Shown here piece after piece: positions 33,877 through 43,341 of a DNA stretch of 64,000 nt. Positions within the stretch are counted from its first letter, which is position 1. Each line of letters opens with the position of its first letter. The notes beneath the pieces were generated by a model. The model was not told the DNA's origin, ran no database searches, and worked only from the letters and a program-made list of their open reading frames with translations. The stretch comes from Candidatus Rifleibacteriota bacterium (GTDB lineage Bacteria; Muiribacteriota; Ozemobacteria; Ozemobacterales; Ozemobacteraceae): NCBI GenBank assembly GCA_012517355.1, contig JAAYVD010000123.1, positions 1 to 64,000 of the forward strand. Reading direction: 5' to 3'. The position numbers and the translations under genes were made by a program.

Positions 33877-35877
33877 ATGCGGGCAACATTCTTCGGGCTC
33901 GAGGTCGGGAAGCGGGCCATCCTCACCCAGCGCGCGGCGATGGACGTGACTTCCCACAACATCGCCAACGCCAACACCGAAGGCTACGCCCGCCAGCGGG
34001 CCGTCCTGTCGGCCACCAATCCCTGGTGCCTCCCCTCGTTCAACGCCCCCGTCACCGGCCAGCAGCTAGGCACCGGCGTCGAGGCGACCAAGATCGAGTC
34101 CCTGCGCGACCTCTTCATCGACGAGCGGATCGTCCGGGAGACCTCGACCCTGAAGGAGAACGAGATCGGCAACGACCTCATGAAGGAGGTCGAGGCCATC
34201 CTCAACGAGCCCAACGAGGATACCGTCCGCAGCATGCTCGACAAGTTCTGGGCGGCCTGGGAAGACCTGTCGATCAGCCCGTCCCTCAGCGAACTGCGGG
34301 CCAACCTGACCGAGAGCGCCGAGAGTGTCATCGCGTTCTTCAAGGATCTCGACGACCGGCTCCGCAACCTGCAGGGAACCCCTGACCATGCCTCCGAGGG
34401 CAGCATCGAGAACCAGATCGAGGACACCGTCACCCAGGCCAACACCCTGATCGACCAGATCGCCGCCGCCAACGTCGACATCGAGACGGCCGAACTGGCC
34501 GACGGCAAGGCCAACGATCTGCGCGACCGCCGCCAGAAACTGGTCGAGGAACTGTCCAAGCTGCTCGAGATCGACACCGACTGGGACAGCAAAGGCCACC
34601 TGCGGGTGCGGGCCGGCAGCGAGCTGCTGGTCGACCACAGCCAGTCCTTCCACCTGTTCGTCGTGCAGAAGGACGCCGACCTGCCCAACACCGTCAGCGT
34701 CGAGGGCGACTACCCGGAACTGTCCGACAAGCCCGAGGTCGCCACCGTCGCCCTCAGCCATACCGCCGACCGCCGCAACATCACCCTGGCCGTCGAGCAG
34801 ACCGCCCAGGCCCACGAGGTCCACACCTACCTGTCGTTCTTCCCTCTCAACGGCTCCCTGGCGCAGTTCGGCGTCACCAGTGGCACGGTCACCATCAACG
34901 GTCGCCGGTACACCATCGATGCCGAGCACACCACGATGGAAGACCTGGCCCTCATGTTCGACTCGGGCAACCTGAACATCGACTCCCGGATCAACGAAGG
35001 GGGCCAGCTGGTGCTGACCTCGGCCCTGACCGGCACCGCCAACGCCATGACTTTCGAGAACGGCACCAGCAACCTGTTCACCGTCCTCAACCTCCAGACC
35101 TCCCGGAAGGCGCAGGATGCCGTCTTCACCTTCGGCGGTGACCGCTACGTGTCGGCCTCCAACGTCGTGCGCGACCTGGTTCCCGGCGCCGTCCTCGAGC
35201 TCCGGAGTGCCGGCCTGGCCCACCTCGACCTGCGGCCGATCATCACCGGCGGCCGTCTCAAGGGCCTGCTCGAGGTGCGCGACGGCAACATCCACCAGCT
35301 GCGCGACCGGCTCGACAAGATGGCCTGGACCCTCGCCACCGAGGTCAACGACGCCCACCGCCAGGGGTTCGGCCTCGACGGCGTGTCGGGGCGCAACTTC
35401 TTCAAGCTCCTCGTCAGCGACGACCCCAACCAGCCGTACAAGGACGCCATGAAGAACCTCGCCCTCGAGGACCACATCACGAACGATCTCAACACCATCG
35501 CCGCGGCCGGTGGCACCCTCGAGAACCCCACCGATCGGCTGCCCACCTACAACGGCGACGGCGACGGTTCCAACGCCATCAAAATCGCCCAGATCAAGCA
35601 CAAGGGCTGGTTCAACAACGGCAAGGACAGTTTCAACGAGTTCTACGGCGAGATCGTCACCCAGGTGGCCGTCGAGAGCCAGACCTACGAGCGGCAGTAC
35701 ACCTACACGAGCGACCTGATGACCCAGCTCGATTCCAGCCGCCAGTCGCTGTCGGGGGTCTCCCTCGACGAGGAGCTGACCAACCTCCTCAAGTTCCAGC
35801 ACGCCTACAATGCGGCCGCCAAAGCCATCTCCACCGTCGATGCCATGCTCGACAAGATCATCAACGGCATGATCTGA
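33877..35877 (+). CDS. flgK: Flagellar hook-associated protein 1, FlgK
   Basis: A 666-residue hook-filament junction protein. The N-terminus (ATFFGLEVGKRAILTQRAAMDVTSHNIANANTEGYARQRAV) has the flagellar rod/hook signature SHNIANANTEGY; the C-terminus (GVSLDEELTNLLKFQHAYNAAAKAISTVDAMLDKIIN) is the FlgK hallmark. Both ends form the coiled coil that joins hook to filament; the middle is the variable exposed domain. ATG 33877 has GAGGAGG four bases upstream; an upstream ATG in frame at 33844 lacks this. Length is slightly above the usual 450-650. flgL follows 67 bases later. Confidence 0.93.
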   Translation: MRATFFGLEVGKRAILTQRAAMDVTSHNIANANTEGYARQRAVLSATNPWCLPSFNAPVTGQQLGTGVEATKIESLRDLFIDERIVRETSTLKENEIGNDLMKEVEAILNEPNEDTVRSMLDKFWAAWEDLSISPSLSELRANLTESAESVIAFFKDLDDRLRNLQGTPDHASEGSIENQIEDTVTQANTLIDQIAAANVDIETAELADGKANDLRDRRQKLVEELSKLLEIDTDWDSKGHLRVRAGSELLVDHSQSFHLFVVQKDADLPNTVSVEGDYPELSDKPEVATVALSHTADRRNITLAVEQTAQAHEVHTYLSFFPLNGSLAQFGVTSGTVTINGRRYTIDAEHTTMEDLALMFDSGNLNIDSRINEGGQLVLTSALTGTANAMTFENGTSNLFTVLNLQTSRKAQDAVFTFGGDRYVSASNVVRDLVPGAVLELRSAGLAHLDLRPIITGGRLKGLLEVRDGNIHQLRDRLDKMAWTLATEVNDAHRQGFGLDGVSGRNFFKLLVSDDPNQPYKDAMKNLALEDHITNDLNTIAAAGGTLENPTDRLPTYNGDGDGSNAIKIAQIKHKGWFNNGKDSFNEFYGEIVTQVAVESQTYERQYTYTSDLMTQLDSSRQSLSGVSLDEELTNLLKFQHAYNAAAKAISTVDAMLDKIINGMI

Positions 35878-35944
35878 ACCCCATCCCCATCAGACCCGCG
35901 CTGACCGCCACGCAGAAACCGGCGGCAGGCCAGGAGGCACGTCC

Positions 35945-38900
35945 ATGATGCGCATCTCGAACCAATGGGTGGTCAACTCGTTCCTGCGGGTGCTCAACCG
36001 CAACCAGGAAGAACTCTCCAAGAGCCAGATCCAGGTCAGTTCGGGGAAGCAGATCACCCGCCCCTCCGAGAATCCCATCAACAACGCCCTGTCCATGGCC
36101 CACCGGACGCAGATACTCGAAGGGACACAGTACAGCAAGAACATCTCCCGGGTCACCGAGTGGCTCGACAACACCGACGGCATGCTCACCGACCTGGAAG
36201 CCACCCTCCAGCGGGTGCGCGAACTGGCCGTGCAGGGCGCCAACGACACCCTCGTCCAGGTCGACCGCGACGCCATCGCCGGCGAGATCGACCAGCTCAT
36301 GCAGCACATCGTCGACATCGGCAACACCGACATCGGCGGCGAGTATCTGTTCGCCGGTCACGACGTCACCACCAAACCCTTCTCCACCCGGACGGGCAGC
36401 AATTCCAGCATCAACCCGAACGTGGTCACCTACTCCGACGGCACCACCCGCCCCAAGGTGAACTTCCAGAATCTCCTCGACGTGGTCTACAACGGCGACG
36501 ACAAGAAACTGCTGACCGAGATCGAGAAGGGCGTCACCCTCTCGAAGAACATCACCGGCGGCGAACTCTTCTACCGCGGCGGGGTCCATACCCCCCAGCC
36601 CTCCTTCGGCTACGAGCTGCCGCCCCTCAACGACAACCTTCCCCTCGAGATGCTGAACGGCGGGAAAGGGGTCCAGCAGGGCCTCTTCATCCTGACCGAC
36701 TCGAACGGCATCGACCACCGGATCGACCTGACCTACGCCCGGCGGCTCGACGACGTGCTCTACCAGATCGGGGCCACCGGCTGCTTCGAGGCGGGCATCG
36801 AGGAGGTGCCGGCCGACACCGCCGTCGATCTGGGCATCTACAAGAACGCCGGCACCACCAAGGTCATCGTCGGCCTCTCCGATCAGGCCATGGACGGCGC
36901 CAACGTCGCCCTCGCCAACCTCAACGGCGGCAACGGGGTCGAGCTGGGGTTCCTCAGCGTCAACACCAGTGACGGTCGCACCCACCGCATCGACATCAGC
37001 GGGGCGATCACCGTCCAGGACGTCATCGACCTGGTCAACCAGGTCGATGGCGGCGCCGCCCTGGAAGGGAAGTATGACCAGATCCACCGCCGGCTCGAGA
37101 TCACCGACAAGACCGGCGGCACCGGGATCTTCGCGATCGAATCGAAGAAGAACCAGATCTACATCCGGGATCTTCCCTCCCATACCGCCAACGATCTCGG
37201 CCTTCTGCAGGACGGCTTCCCCGGCGACACCATCATCTCGACGCTCGATACCGCCATGGAGTCGGTCACCACCCCGCTGTCGGCCCTCAATGGCGGGAAG
37301 GGCATCGAACTGGGCTACCTCCGCATCACCGGCCGCGACGGTGTTTCGGCCATCGTCGACCTGACGGATGCCTTCGACGTCCAGGACGTGATCGACGCCA
37401 TCAACACCGACACCGCCGGCCGGCAGACGGCCGCCTTCGACACCGTCACCAAGCGGATCGTCCTGACCGACACCAGCGTGCCTCTCCCCGGCGACCCGGT
37501 CCATTTCCAGGTCCAGGAGGTCAACTCGCTGAAGGACACCCTCGGCCTGTGGCAGGACGTCGGCACCGCCAACACCATCAATGGGTACTCCGATCCGCTC
37601 ATGACGGCCCTGAACACCCCCCTGGCCGCCCTCAACGGGGGAACCGGCATCCGCCTCGGCTCGATCGACATCACCGGCCGCGACACGGTCACGCGCCGCA
37701 TCGACCTGTCGGCCGCCTTCGACGTCAGCGACGTGATCAACGCCATCAACATCGGCACGGGTGGGGCCCAGACCGCCGTGTTCGACGCCCCCAACCACCG
37801 CATCGTGGTCACCGACAACACCCTGCCTTCCACTCCCGCCCTGCCCAAGGAGCGGTTTTCGATCGCCGGGGTCGCCGAAGGGGAGCCGGTCATCGCCCGG
37901 GAAGTGACCACCGTGGCCAGGAACCTGGGATTGCTGGGCAAGACCCAGGGCAGCTCCCTGGTCGGCGAGTCGCTCCAGCCCCCGCTGATGACCACCGCCT
38001 CCCTGCTCTCCAGCCTCATCCCGCCGCCCGAACCGGGCTTCATCGTCCTGCGCGGTGCCGACGGTGAGCCGCACAAGCTCGATCTGACGGGAGCAACCAC
38101 CATCCAGGACGTCCTCGACGGCATCAATGCCATGGGGGATTTCCAGGCCACCTGGGACAACGTGAACAACCGGTTCGTGGTCAAGAGCACCGCCAACGCC
38201 CCTGGGCTGCAGATCGAGGAGGAGTTCAACACCGCCCGCGACCTCGGCCTGCTGATCGGCACCCACAACTACGCCAGCGACGTCCTGACCAGCGCCCCCA
38301 TCTACATGAAGGCGCTGCCCACCCTGATCGGTTCCCTCGACCTCGACCCGGCCCTCCAGGGGGATACCGAACTGAACGCCCTCAACTGCACCCGCCCCTT
38401 CAACCAGGGCGTCAACCTGGGCTTCATCCGGGTCACCGACAAGGCCGGCCACTTCTGCTCGATCGACCTGCGCGGCTGCCGGACGATCGACGACGTCCTC
38501 GCCAGGCTCAACCACCCCGACAACGGGGTCTACATCGAAGCCCGCATCAACAGCGCCCGCAACGGCATCGACATCATCGACCAGAACCGCGGCGCCAAGG
38601 GTCGGCTCGAGATCATCGACGTCGACGCCACCGCTGCGGCCGACCTCGGCATCGCCGGCTGGACGCTCGACACGACCCTCAGCGGGAAGGACGTCGATCC
38701 CGGCCTGCGCGATTCCACCCGCATCGACTCCCTCCGCGTCAACGAAGGCGGCGTTCCGATGGGGAAGATCTTCGTGCAGAGCGGCGACTACTCCGGCGAG
38801 CTCGACCTGACCGGGGTCGAGACCATCGGCGAGCTGATCGCCCGACTGTCGACCAACACCGAACAGTTCAACATCGCGGCCTGGATCAACACCGACGGCA

Positions 38901-39340
38901 AGCGGCTCAACCTGACCAACACCCGCGACCAGCCCTACATCAAGATCACCGACCTCGAGGAGGGGGAACCGTCGACCGCCTCCGCCCTCGGCCTGGCCGG
39001 GGCCCGCGGCATCTTCGCGACCCTGTCCGACCTGCGCGACAACCTGCTGCGCAACGATGCCAAGGCCATCTCCGAGAAGAGCATCGCCTCCATCCAGAAG
39101 GATATCGAACGGGTCCTGAAGTTCCACGCCCAGGTGGGCGTCAAGACCAACCGGGCCGCCGCCGCCCAGACGAAGCAGGAAAACATCAATCTGCATCTAA
39201 ACAAACTGCTCGACGTGGTCGAAAATGTAGATATGACGGAAGCCATCACGCGCATGACCGAACTGACCACCGCCTTCCAGGCCGCGCTCCAGTCAGGGGC
39301 GAAGATCCTGCAGACGACGTTGATGGATTTCCTCAGGTAG
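35945..39340 (+). CDS. flgL: Giant hook-associated protein 3, FlgL, with seven internal repeats
   Basis: A 1131-residue protein, about three times the usual FlgL length (300-400). Residues 1-190 match FlgL: MMRISNQWVVNSFLRVLNRN, SSGKQITRPSENP, and LATLQRVRELAVQGANDTL-like text. Residues about 1035-1131 are the C-terminal FlgL/flagellin helix region ending LQTTLMDFLR. Between them are seven repeats related to the flagellin IN motif, starting near residues 235, 327, 446, 561, 692, 818 and 932. The clearest have (A/S)LNGG-GI-LG, then a 10-residue strand, IDLS/T-A, DVQDVIDAIN and a closing I-LTD strand. Full junction function is inferred from the intact ends. AGGAGG precedes the start; fliW follows 16 bases after the stop. 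Confidence 0.9.
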   Translation: MMRISNQWVVNSFLRVLNRNQEELSKSQIQVSSGKQITRPSENPINNALSMAHRTQILEGTQYSKNISRVTEWLDNTDGMLTDLEATLQRVRELAVQGANDTLVQVDRDAIAGEIDQLMQHIVDIGNTDIGGEYLFAGHDVTTKPFSTRTGSNSSINPNVVTYSDGTTRPKVNFQNLLDVVYNGDDKKLLTEIEKGVTLSKNITGGELFYRGGVHTPQPSFGYELPPLNDNLPLEMLNGGKGVQQGLFILTDSNGIDHRIDLTYARRLDDVLYQIGATGCFEAGIEEVPADTAVDLGIYKNAGTTKVIVGLSDQAMDGANVALANLNGGNGVELGFLSVNTSDGRTHRIDISGAITVQDVIDLVNQVDGGAALEGKYDQIHRRLEITDKTGGTGIFAIESKKNQIYIRDLPSHTANDLGLLQDGFPGDTIISTLDTAMESVTTPLSALNGGKGIELGYLRITGRDGVSAIVDLTDAFDVQDVIDAINTDTAGRQTAAFDTVTKRIVLTDTSVPLPGDPVHFQVQEVNSLKDTLGLWQDVGTANTINGYSDPLMTALNTPLAALNGGTGIRLGSIDITGRDTVTRRIDLSAAFDVSDVINAINIGTGGAQTAVFDAPNHRIVVTDNTLPSTPALPKERFSIAGVAEGEPVIAREVTTVARNLGLLGKTQGSSLVGESLQPPLMTTASLLSSLIPPPEPGFIVLRGADGEPHKLDLTGATTIQDVLDGINAMGDFQATWDNVNNRFVVKSTANAPGLQIEEEFNTARDLGLLIGTHNYASDVLTSAPIYMKALPTLIGSLDLDPALQGDTELNALNCTRPFNQGVNLGFIRVTDKAGHFCSIDLRGCRTIDDVLARLNHPDNGVYIEARINSARNGIDIIDQNRGAKGRLEIIDVDATAAADLGIAGWTLDTTLSGKDVDPGLRDSTRIDSLRVNEGGVPMGKIFVQSGDYSGELDLTGVETIGELIARLSTNTEQFNIAAWINTDGKRLNLTNTRDQPYIKITDLEEGEPSTASALGLAGARGIFATLSDLRDNLLRNDAKAISEKSIASIQKDIERVLKFHAQVGVKTNRAAAAQTKQENINLHLNKLLDVVENVDMTEAITRMTELTTAFQAALQSGAKILQTTLMDFLR

Positions 39341-39356
39341 CGGAGAACGGCCAGCC

Positions 39357-39854
39357 ATGAAGATCAAGACCACACGCTTCGGGGAAATCGACGTTTCCCA
39401 AGAGGAAATCATCACCTTCCCCGAAGGGCTGCTGGGGTTCGAGGAAGCCCACCGGTTCATCGTCCTCAACACCCAGGAGGGTGGCCCGTTCCGGTGGTTC
39501 CAGTGCCTCGATAAGGGGGAACTGGCCTTCGTCATCATCGAACCGCTGCAGTTCATGTTCGCCTACGACCTCGAGATTCCCGATTCCGACGTCGACTTCC
39601 TCGGCCTGAAAGGCACCGAGGATGTCCTTTTGTATGCCATCGTCACCATTCCGGAAAACCCGCACGACATGACGGCCAATCTCCAGGGGCCCCTGGTGAT
39701 CAACGTCCGGTCGCGGAAAGCCCGGCAGATCATCTCCACCAATCCGAAGCACTCCGTCCGGACCAGCATCCTGATGGAGATGGAGCATCGGGCCCAGAAG
39801 CTGAAGGAAGCGCAGCCCCCGACCGAACCTCCGAAGAAGGAGGGCGAGGGCTGA
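39357..39854 (+). CDS. fliW: Flagellar assembly factor FliW
   Basis: A 165-residue protein with the FliW signature [23 protein letters not shown] and the later [13 protein letters not shown] and [17 protein letters not shown] segments. FliW binds flagellin or CsrA in a partner switch: free FliW sequesters CsrA and so releases flagellin mRNA from repression. The last 20 residues are a charged Pro/Glu/Lys tail. Its stop overlaps the csrA start (TGATG), which couples the two antagonists. Confidence 0.95.
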   Translation: MKIKTTRFGEIDVSQEEIITFPEGLLGFEEAHRFIVLNTQEGGPFRWFQCLDKGELAFVIIEPLQFMFAYDLEIPDSDVDFLGLKGTEDVLLYAIVTIPENPHDMTANLQGPLVINVRSRKARQIISTNPKHSVRTSILMEMEHRAQKLKEAQPPTEPPKKEGEG

Positions 39855-40105
39855 TGCTGGTACTGACGAGACGCATCAACGAGAAGATCATCATCGGGGA
39901 CGACATCGAGATCGTCCTGGTGGATATCGGAAAAGACCAGGTCAAGATCGGGATCAACGCCCCCAAGCAGGTCAAAGTCCATCGCTGGGAGGTCTACGAA
40001 GAGATCCAACGCGAGAACCGGGCAGCCGCCGCGACCAAGAGCCTCGATGCCCTCAAGAGCCTGCCCCAGGACATCCTGAAAAATCTGGAAAAAAAGCCAA
40101 AGTAG
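39854..40105 (+). CDS. csrA: Carbon storage regulator CsrA (RNA-binding)
   Basis: An 83-residue Csr[26 protein letters not shown], then [23 protein letters not shown]. The dimer binds ANGGA motifs, often in loops over the Shine-Dalgarno. Conserved residues for RNA binding (L4, R6, and the VKIGI...P...VHR segment) are present. The C-terminal 23 residues extend beyond the minimal CsrA of about 60, as in other FliW-dependent CsrA proteins, whose tail carries the FliW contact. The next gene, 174 bases downstream, is a flagellin whose leader contains ANGGA motifs. Confidence 0.96.
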   Translation: MLVLTRRINEKIIIGDDIEIVLVDIGKDQVKIGINAPKQVKVHRWEVYEEIQRENRAAAATKSLDALKSLPQDILKNLEKKPK

Positions 40106-40179
40106 TTCGGTACATAGCGAAAAATGAAGGAACGACGAGCAATTTCCTATTAAACGGATTTAACCACCGGATTTCGCCC

Positions 40180-40207
40180 TAAGGGAATAGGTCCCCGAGG
40201 TCCGATG
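40180..40207 (+). promoter_or_regulatory. Possible sigma-28-like promoter of the first flagellin
   Basis: TAAG (40180-40183), an 18-base spacer and CCGATG (40202-40207), 73 bases before the flagellin ATG. It is one base longer and one base poorer than the flgM and flgK promoters. Confidence 0.45.
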
Positions 40208-40271
40208 GATAAGTAGGACAGGGTGAATAAGGTCCACATAAGGAGAGATAAGTCACCCTGATACGTATGGA
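40205..40271 (+). promoter_or_regulatory. CsrA-type ANGGA motifs in the first flagellin leader
   Basis: ANGGA occurs at 40205-40209 (ATGGA), 40240-40244 (AAGGA) and 40267-40271 (ATGGA); the last overlaps the Shine-Dalgarno GGAGG before the ATG at 40280. The layout of one site on the ribosome site and one about 30 bases upstream is that of CsrA-repressed hag leaders. If the promoter at 40180 is right, the first motif overlaps its -10 and would not be transcribed. Confidence 0.5.
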
Positions 40272-40279
40272 GGCAAACC

Positions 40280-42910
40280 ATGGCCCTGCGCATCAATACC
40301 AACGTCACCGCCCTCAATGCCCACATGAACCTGGCGCTCAATGACAGCCGGTTGTCGGGCTCGATCGAACGCCTGTCCTCGGGGTTGCGGATCAACAAAG
40401 CGGCAGATGACGCGGCCGGGCTCACCATCTCGGAGAAGCTGAGAACCCAGGTCAAGGGCATCAACCGGGCCATCATGAACGTCCAGGATGGCATCAGTCT
40501 CATCCAGACGGCGGAGGGGGCTCTCAACGAGATCCACTCCATGTTGCAGCGCATGCGGGAACTGGCCATCCAGGCGTCCAACGACACCCTCACCACCACC
40601 GACCGCCTCGAGATCCAGAAGGAGATCGCGCAGCTGAAGGAGGATATCAACCGCATCTCCTGGGGAACCGAGTTCAACACGAAGAAACTCCTCGACGGCA
40701 GCGGCACGGCCAACGTGTCGACCAGCAGCCCCAAGAATCTCGACGGGGTGGTGACCGGCGCGGTCCTCACCTTCTCCGACTTTTCGGTCAACGTGATGCC
40801 CCAGGAGAAGTGGACCATCAACGGGCTCACCCAGATGAAGGGCGTGGCCCAGCAGCAGCGCTCGGCCATCTTCGTCCGCCAGGACGGCGAGATCGCCTCC
40901 GGCACGACGACCCTCCAGTCGATCTCCAATTTCTACGACAACAACGGGTATTTCATCCTCGACCAGCCCCAGACCCTGTATATCCAGGGTGACAATCATC
41001 AGGGCACCCTCGTGGTCAGCAAGGACCTGACCCTGGATCAACTTGCGGACCGGATCGAAGCGGCCATGACCACCGACCAGTTGGGCAACGGGCTCCATTT
41101 CGAAGCTTCGTCCTGCCAGTTCATCGATTTCGGCGAGAGCAACGGCCAGTTCAACGTCACCTCGGGCAAGAACGGCCTGATCGGCCGGGTCAACTTCACC
41201 GGCGAGGAGAGCCTGGTCAGGGCCCTCGCTTTCCAACAGGTCGTCGCCCCCGAAGACCCGGTCTACTCGATCGCCGTCGCCAACCTCGGGGTGGCGCCCG
41301 GCAGCCGGGCGGTTCTTACCACACAGATCGCCGGCCACCGTGCCGCCGGTCTGATCGAGGGCCTCGACCTGATGTTCCAGCCCCCCTCGAATGCCTACGC
41401 CCGCACCGTGTCTGCCACCTTAGGCATCAATATCGCCACGGCGGTGAGTTTCCACGTCACCGACTCCCGCGTGGGAGCCAGCGTGGTCGACGTCTCCGTG
41501 GTCGTCCCAGCGGGTGACTTCTCGATGGAACAGGTGGCTTCCATCATGAACGAACAATTGTCGCTCGGCGTGGGCGGAAACACCAGCTATGCCCGCGTCC
41601 GCCTCAACGATTCCTATGCCCTCCAGTTCTACACCACCAATACCGGCAGTTCCGCCTATGTCAGCATCGCTGCCCTGGCCGGTTCCACCGAACTGGGCCT
41701 GCGCAACGGCCGGGTCACCGGCAGCGGTGGGTCGCGTGGATACGCCCAGGCCACCCTCCCGATGTCGGATCTCGGTCCCAACGCCTTCAACTTTGCGGCG
41801 AATCCCATGACCTTCTCCATCGCCGATGACCATGATCCGACGGCTTTCACCTCCATCGTCCTCAATACCGACTACACGGGGGGCGGGATCGATTCCCTGG
41901 TGCTGGCCATCAACCAGCAGATCGACGACAACGGTTTGATGATCAGGGCCTATAATGAGGCCGGCTACATCCGGTTCGAATCCCTGGAAACCGGAGCCTA
42001 CTCAGGCTTCACCTTCAGTGGCCCGTTGTTGGGAAGCTACGCCCAGCTCGGTTTCGCCGGGATTCCTCCGGTCACGGCCAATGTCAACGGCAATCCGGTC
42101 AGCCAGGACTATGCGTATGACCAACTGGCCGTCGGCTACGGTTTCGCCGTGGTCACCGACGGGGTCGGTCTCGACAACCTGTCGTTCTATACCATCGACC
42201 AGGACGGCACCGGGGTTTCCCTGGGCATCGTCGCCACCGACCCGATGTTGGGCACCTCCTTCCACCGCCTGGTGAGCATCGCCGACCAGTACAACACCAG
42301 CGTCCAGCTCACCGGGGCCAAGCTGGCGGCCGAAGTCGAGACGGGAACCCAGACCCTGCGGTTCTACGCCACGACCCCCGGCGAGGAAGGCCAGATCACC
42401 TTCTCCGACCTGGCTGACGCGAGTTCGGACAACGTCCTGAAAGCCACCTTCGGGATCACTCCCCAGACCTATGACAACGGCACGGGGCAATATGAATTCA
42501 CCATGCACGTCCGGGATGCGTTCATCCAGTTCCAGATCGGGCCGAACCAGGGGCATACGGCCAAGGCGAACATCATCCGGACGGACGTCAAGGCCCTGGG
42601 CATCGAAGATCTCGACCTGACCAACATCCGGGTGGCCGAGGAGGCCATCGGGCTGGTCGACAAGGCCCTGCAACGCATCTCCTCGGAACGGGCCAAGCTG
42701 GGCGCCATCCAGAACCGGATGGAATACACCAACAACAGCCTGAACGTGGCCCTGCAGAACATGTCGGCCTCCGAGTCCCGCATCCGCGACGTCGACATGG
42801 CCCGCGAGGTCATCGAACTGACCAGGTTCCAGGTCCTGCAGCAATCGAGCAACGCGATGTTGGCGCAGGCCAACATCACCCCGCAGCGGGTTCTCGACCT
42901 GCTGAGGTAG
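40280..42910 (+). CDS. fliC: Flagellin (large, 876 residues)
   Basis: A flagellin with intact terminal domains: N-terminal MALRINTNVTALNAHMNLALN...LSSGLRINKAADDAAGL...NVQDGISLIQTAEGAL (1-155) and C-terminal ...IGLVDKALQRISSERAKLGAIQNR...ESRIRDVDMAREVIELTRFQ...LQQSSNAMLAQAN (about 790-876). The ends form the filament core. The central 630 residues, with Thr/Ser/Asn/Gly-rich beta segments, form a large surface domain; typical flagellins are 270-500 residues. GGAGG lies nine bases before the ATG and overlaps an ANGGA motif. It is followed by a terminator and then by a second flagellin, so the filament may be composite. Confidence 0.95.
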   Translation: MALRINTNVTALNAHMNLALNDSRLSGSIERLSSGLRINKAADDAAGLTISEKLRTQVKGINRAIMNVQDGISLIQTAEGALNEIHSMLQRMRELAIQASNDTLTTTDRLEIQKEIAQLKEDINRISWGTEFNTKKLLDGSGTANVSTSSPKNLDGVVTGAVLTFSDFSVNVMPQEKWTINGLTQMKGVAQQQRSAIFVRQDGEIASGTTTLQSISNFYDNNGYFILDQPQTLYIQGDNHQGTLVVSKDLTLDQLADRIEAAMTTDQLGNGLHFEASSCQFIDFGESNGQFNVTSGKNGLIGRVNFTGEESLVRALAFQQVVAPEDPVYSIAVANLGVAPGSRAVLTTQIAGHRAAGLIEGLDLMFQPPSNAYARTVSATLGINIATAVSFHVTDSRVGASVVDVSVVVPAGDFSMEQVASIMNEQLSLGVGGNTSYARVRLNDSYALQFYTTNTGSSAYVSIAALAGSTELGLRNGRVTGSGGSRGYAQATLPMSDLGPNAFNFAANPMTFSIADDHDPTAFTSIVLNTDYTGGGIDSLVLAINQQIDDNGLMIRAYNEAGYIRFESLETGAYSGFTFSGPLLGSYAQLGFAGIPPVTANVNGNPVSQDYAYDQLAVGYGFAVVTDGVGLDNLSFYTIDQDGTGVSLGIVATDPMLGTSFHRLVSIADQYNTSVQLTGAKLAAEVETGTQTLRFYATTPGEEGQITFSDLADASSDNVLKATFGITPQTYDNGTGQYEFTMHVRDAFIQFQIGPNQGHTAKANIIRTDVKALGIEDLDLTNIRVAEEAIGLVDKALQRISSERAKLGAIQNRMEYTNNSLNVALQNMSASESRIRDVDMAREVIELTRFQVLQQSSNAMLAQANITPQRVLDLLR

Positions 42911-42940
42911 ACAGCCCCCCTCGGGGCCCGGTCCTGAAAC

Positions 42941-42979
42941 GGCCCTCCCGGAGCGGGGCAAAAACCCGCCGGGAGGGCC
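42941..42979 (+). terminator. Hairpin terminator after the first flagellin
   Basis: An 11-bp perfect stem, GGCCCTCCCGG (42941-42951) with CCGGGAGGGCC (42969-42979). The T-run is weak (GGTTCCCTTCC), so termination may be partial. Confidence 0.65.
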
Positions 42980-43304
42980 GGTTCCCTTCCTTGGGGAGCT
43001 GGGTTGCGTGGTCGTTGACAACTGAGGGAACGGTCCGTGAACGGGTAGGACCCCAAAAAGAAGATGGCAATTAAGCGAAATTCGCAGGAAAAAGAAGGAA
43101 GTAAGGCAACTTTCATCAAAAAATCGGCATGAATCTCTTCAATGCCGTTGAAATGCCTGAATTTTCCCGAATTGCTGGAGAAGGAAACCGGGAGATTGAG
43201 ACGATACCTATTATGAGAAACGGGAAATCAGGCCCAAACGATTTGAATCCATCGAAAGGGGGTGGCCGAGCGACCTAGGACGACCCGGGTGCAGGACCCC
43301 GAGC

Positions 43305-43332
43305 AAGGATGCAAGGGGAAGAAGATCAAGGA
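43305..43332 (+). promoter_or_regulatory. CsrA-type ANGGA motifs in the second flagellin leader
   Basis: AAGGA at 43305-43309 and at 43328-43332; the second lies within the Shine-Dalgarno AAGGAGGA of the gene starting at 43342. The preceding stretch 42980-43304 is AT-richer than the rest of the window and has a short hairpin (CGGCAT...ATGCCG, about 43125-43146). I could not place a sigma-28 promoter in it and see no gene. Confidence 0.5.
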
Positions 43333-43341
43333 GGAAATACC

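Noticed and set aside
36650-38850. FlgL repeats as a DNA repeat or CRISPR-like array
   Set aside because: Similarity is at protein level with diverged DNA and variable spacing; there are no identical short repeats with spacers.
35861-39196. Very long minus-strand frame opposite flgL (also 34066-35802 opposite flgK and 49089-51779 opposite the Maf-type gene)
   Set aside because: The plus-strand genes are unmistakable; the antisense frames consist of repeated Val/Asp/Gly-rich shadow text.
43015-43045. TTGACA as a promoter of the second flagellin
   Set aside because: No acceptable -10 hexamer at 16-18 bases, and it lies about 300 bases from the gene.
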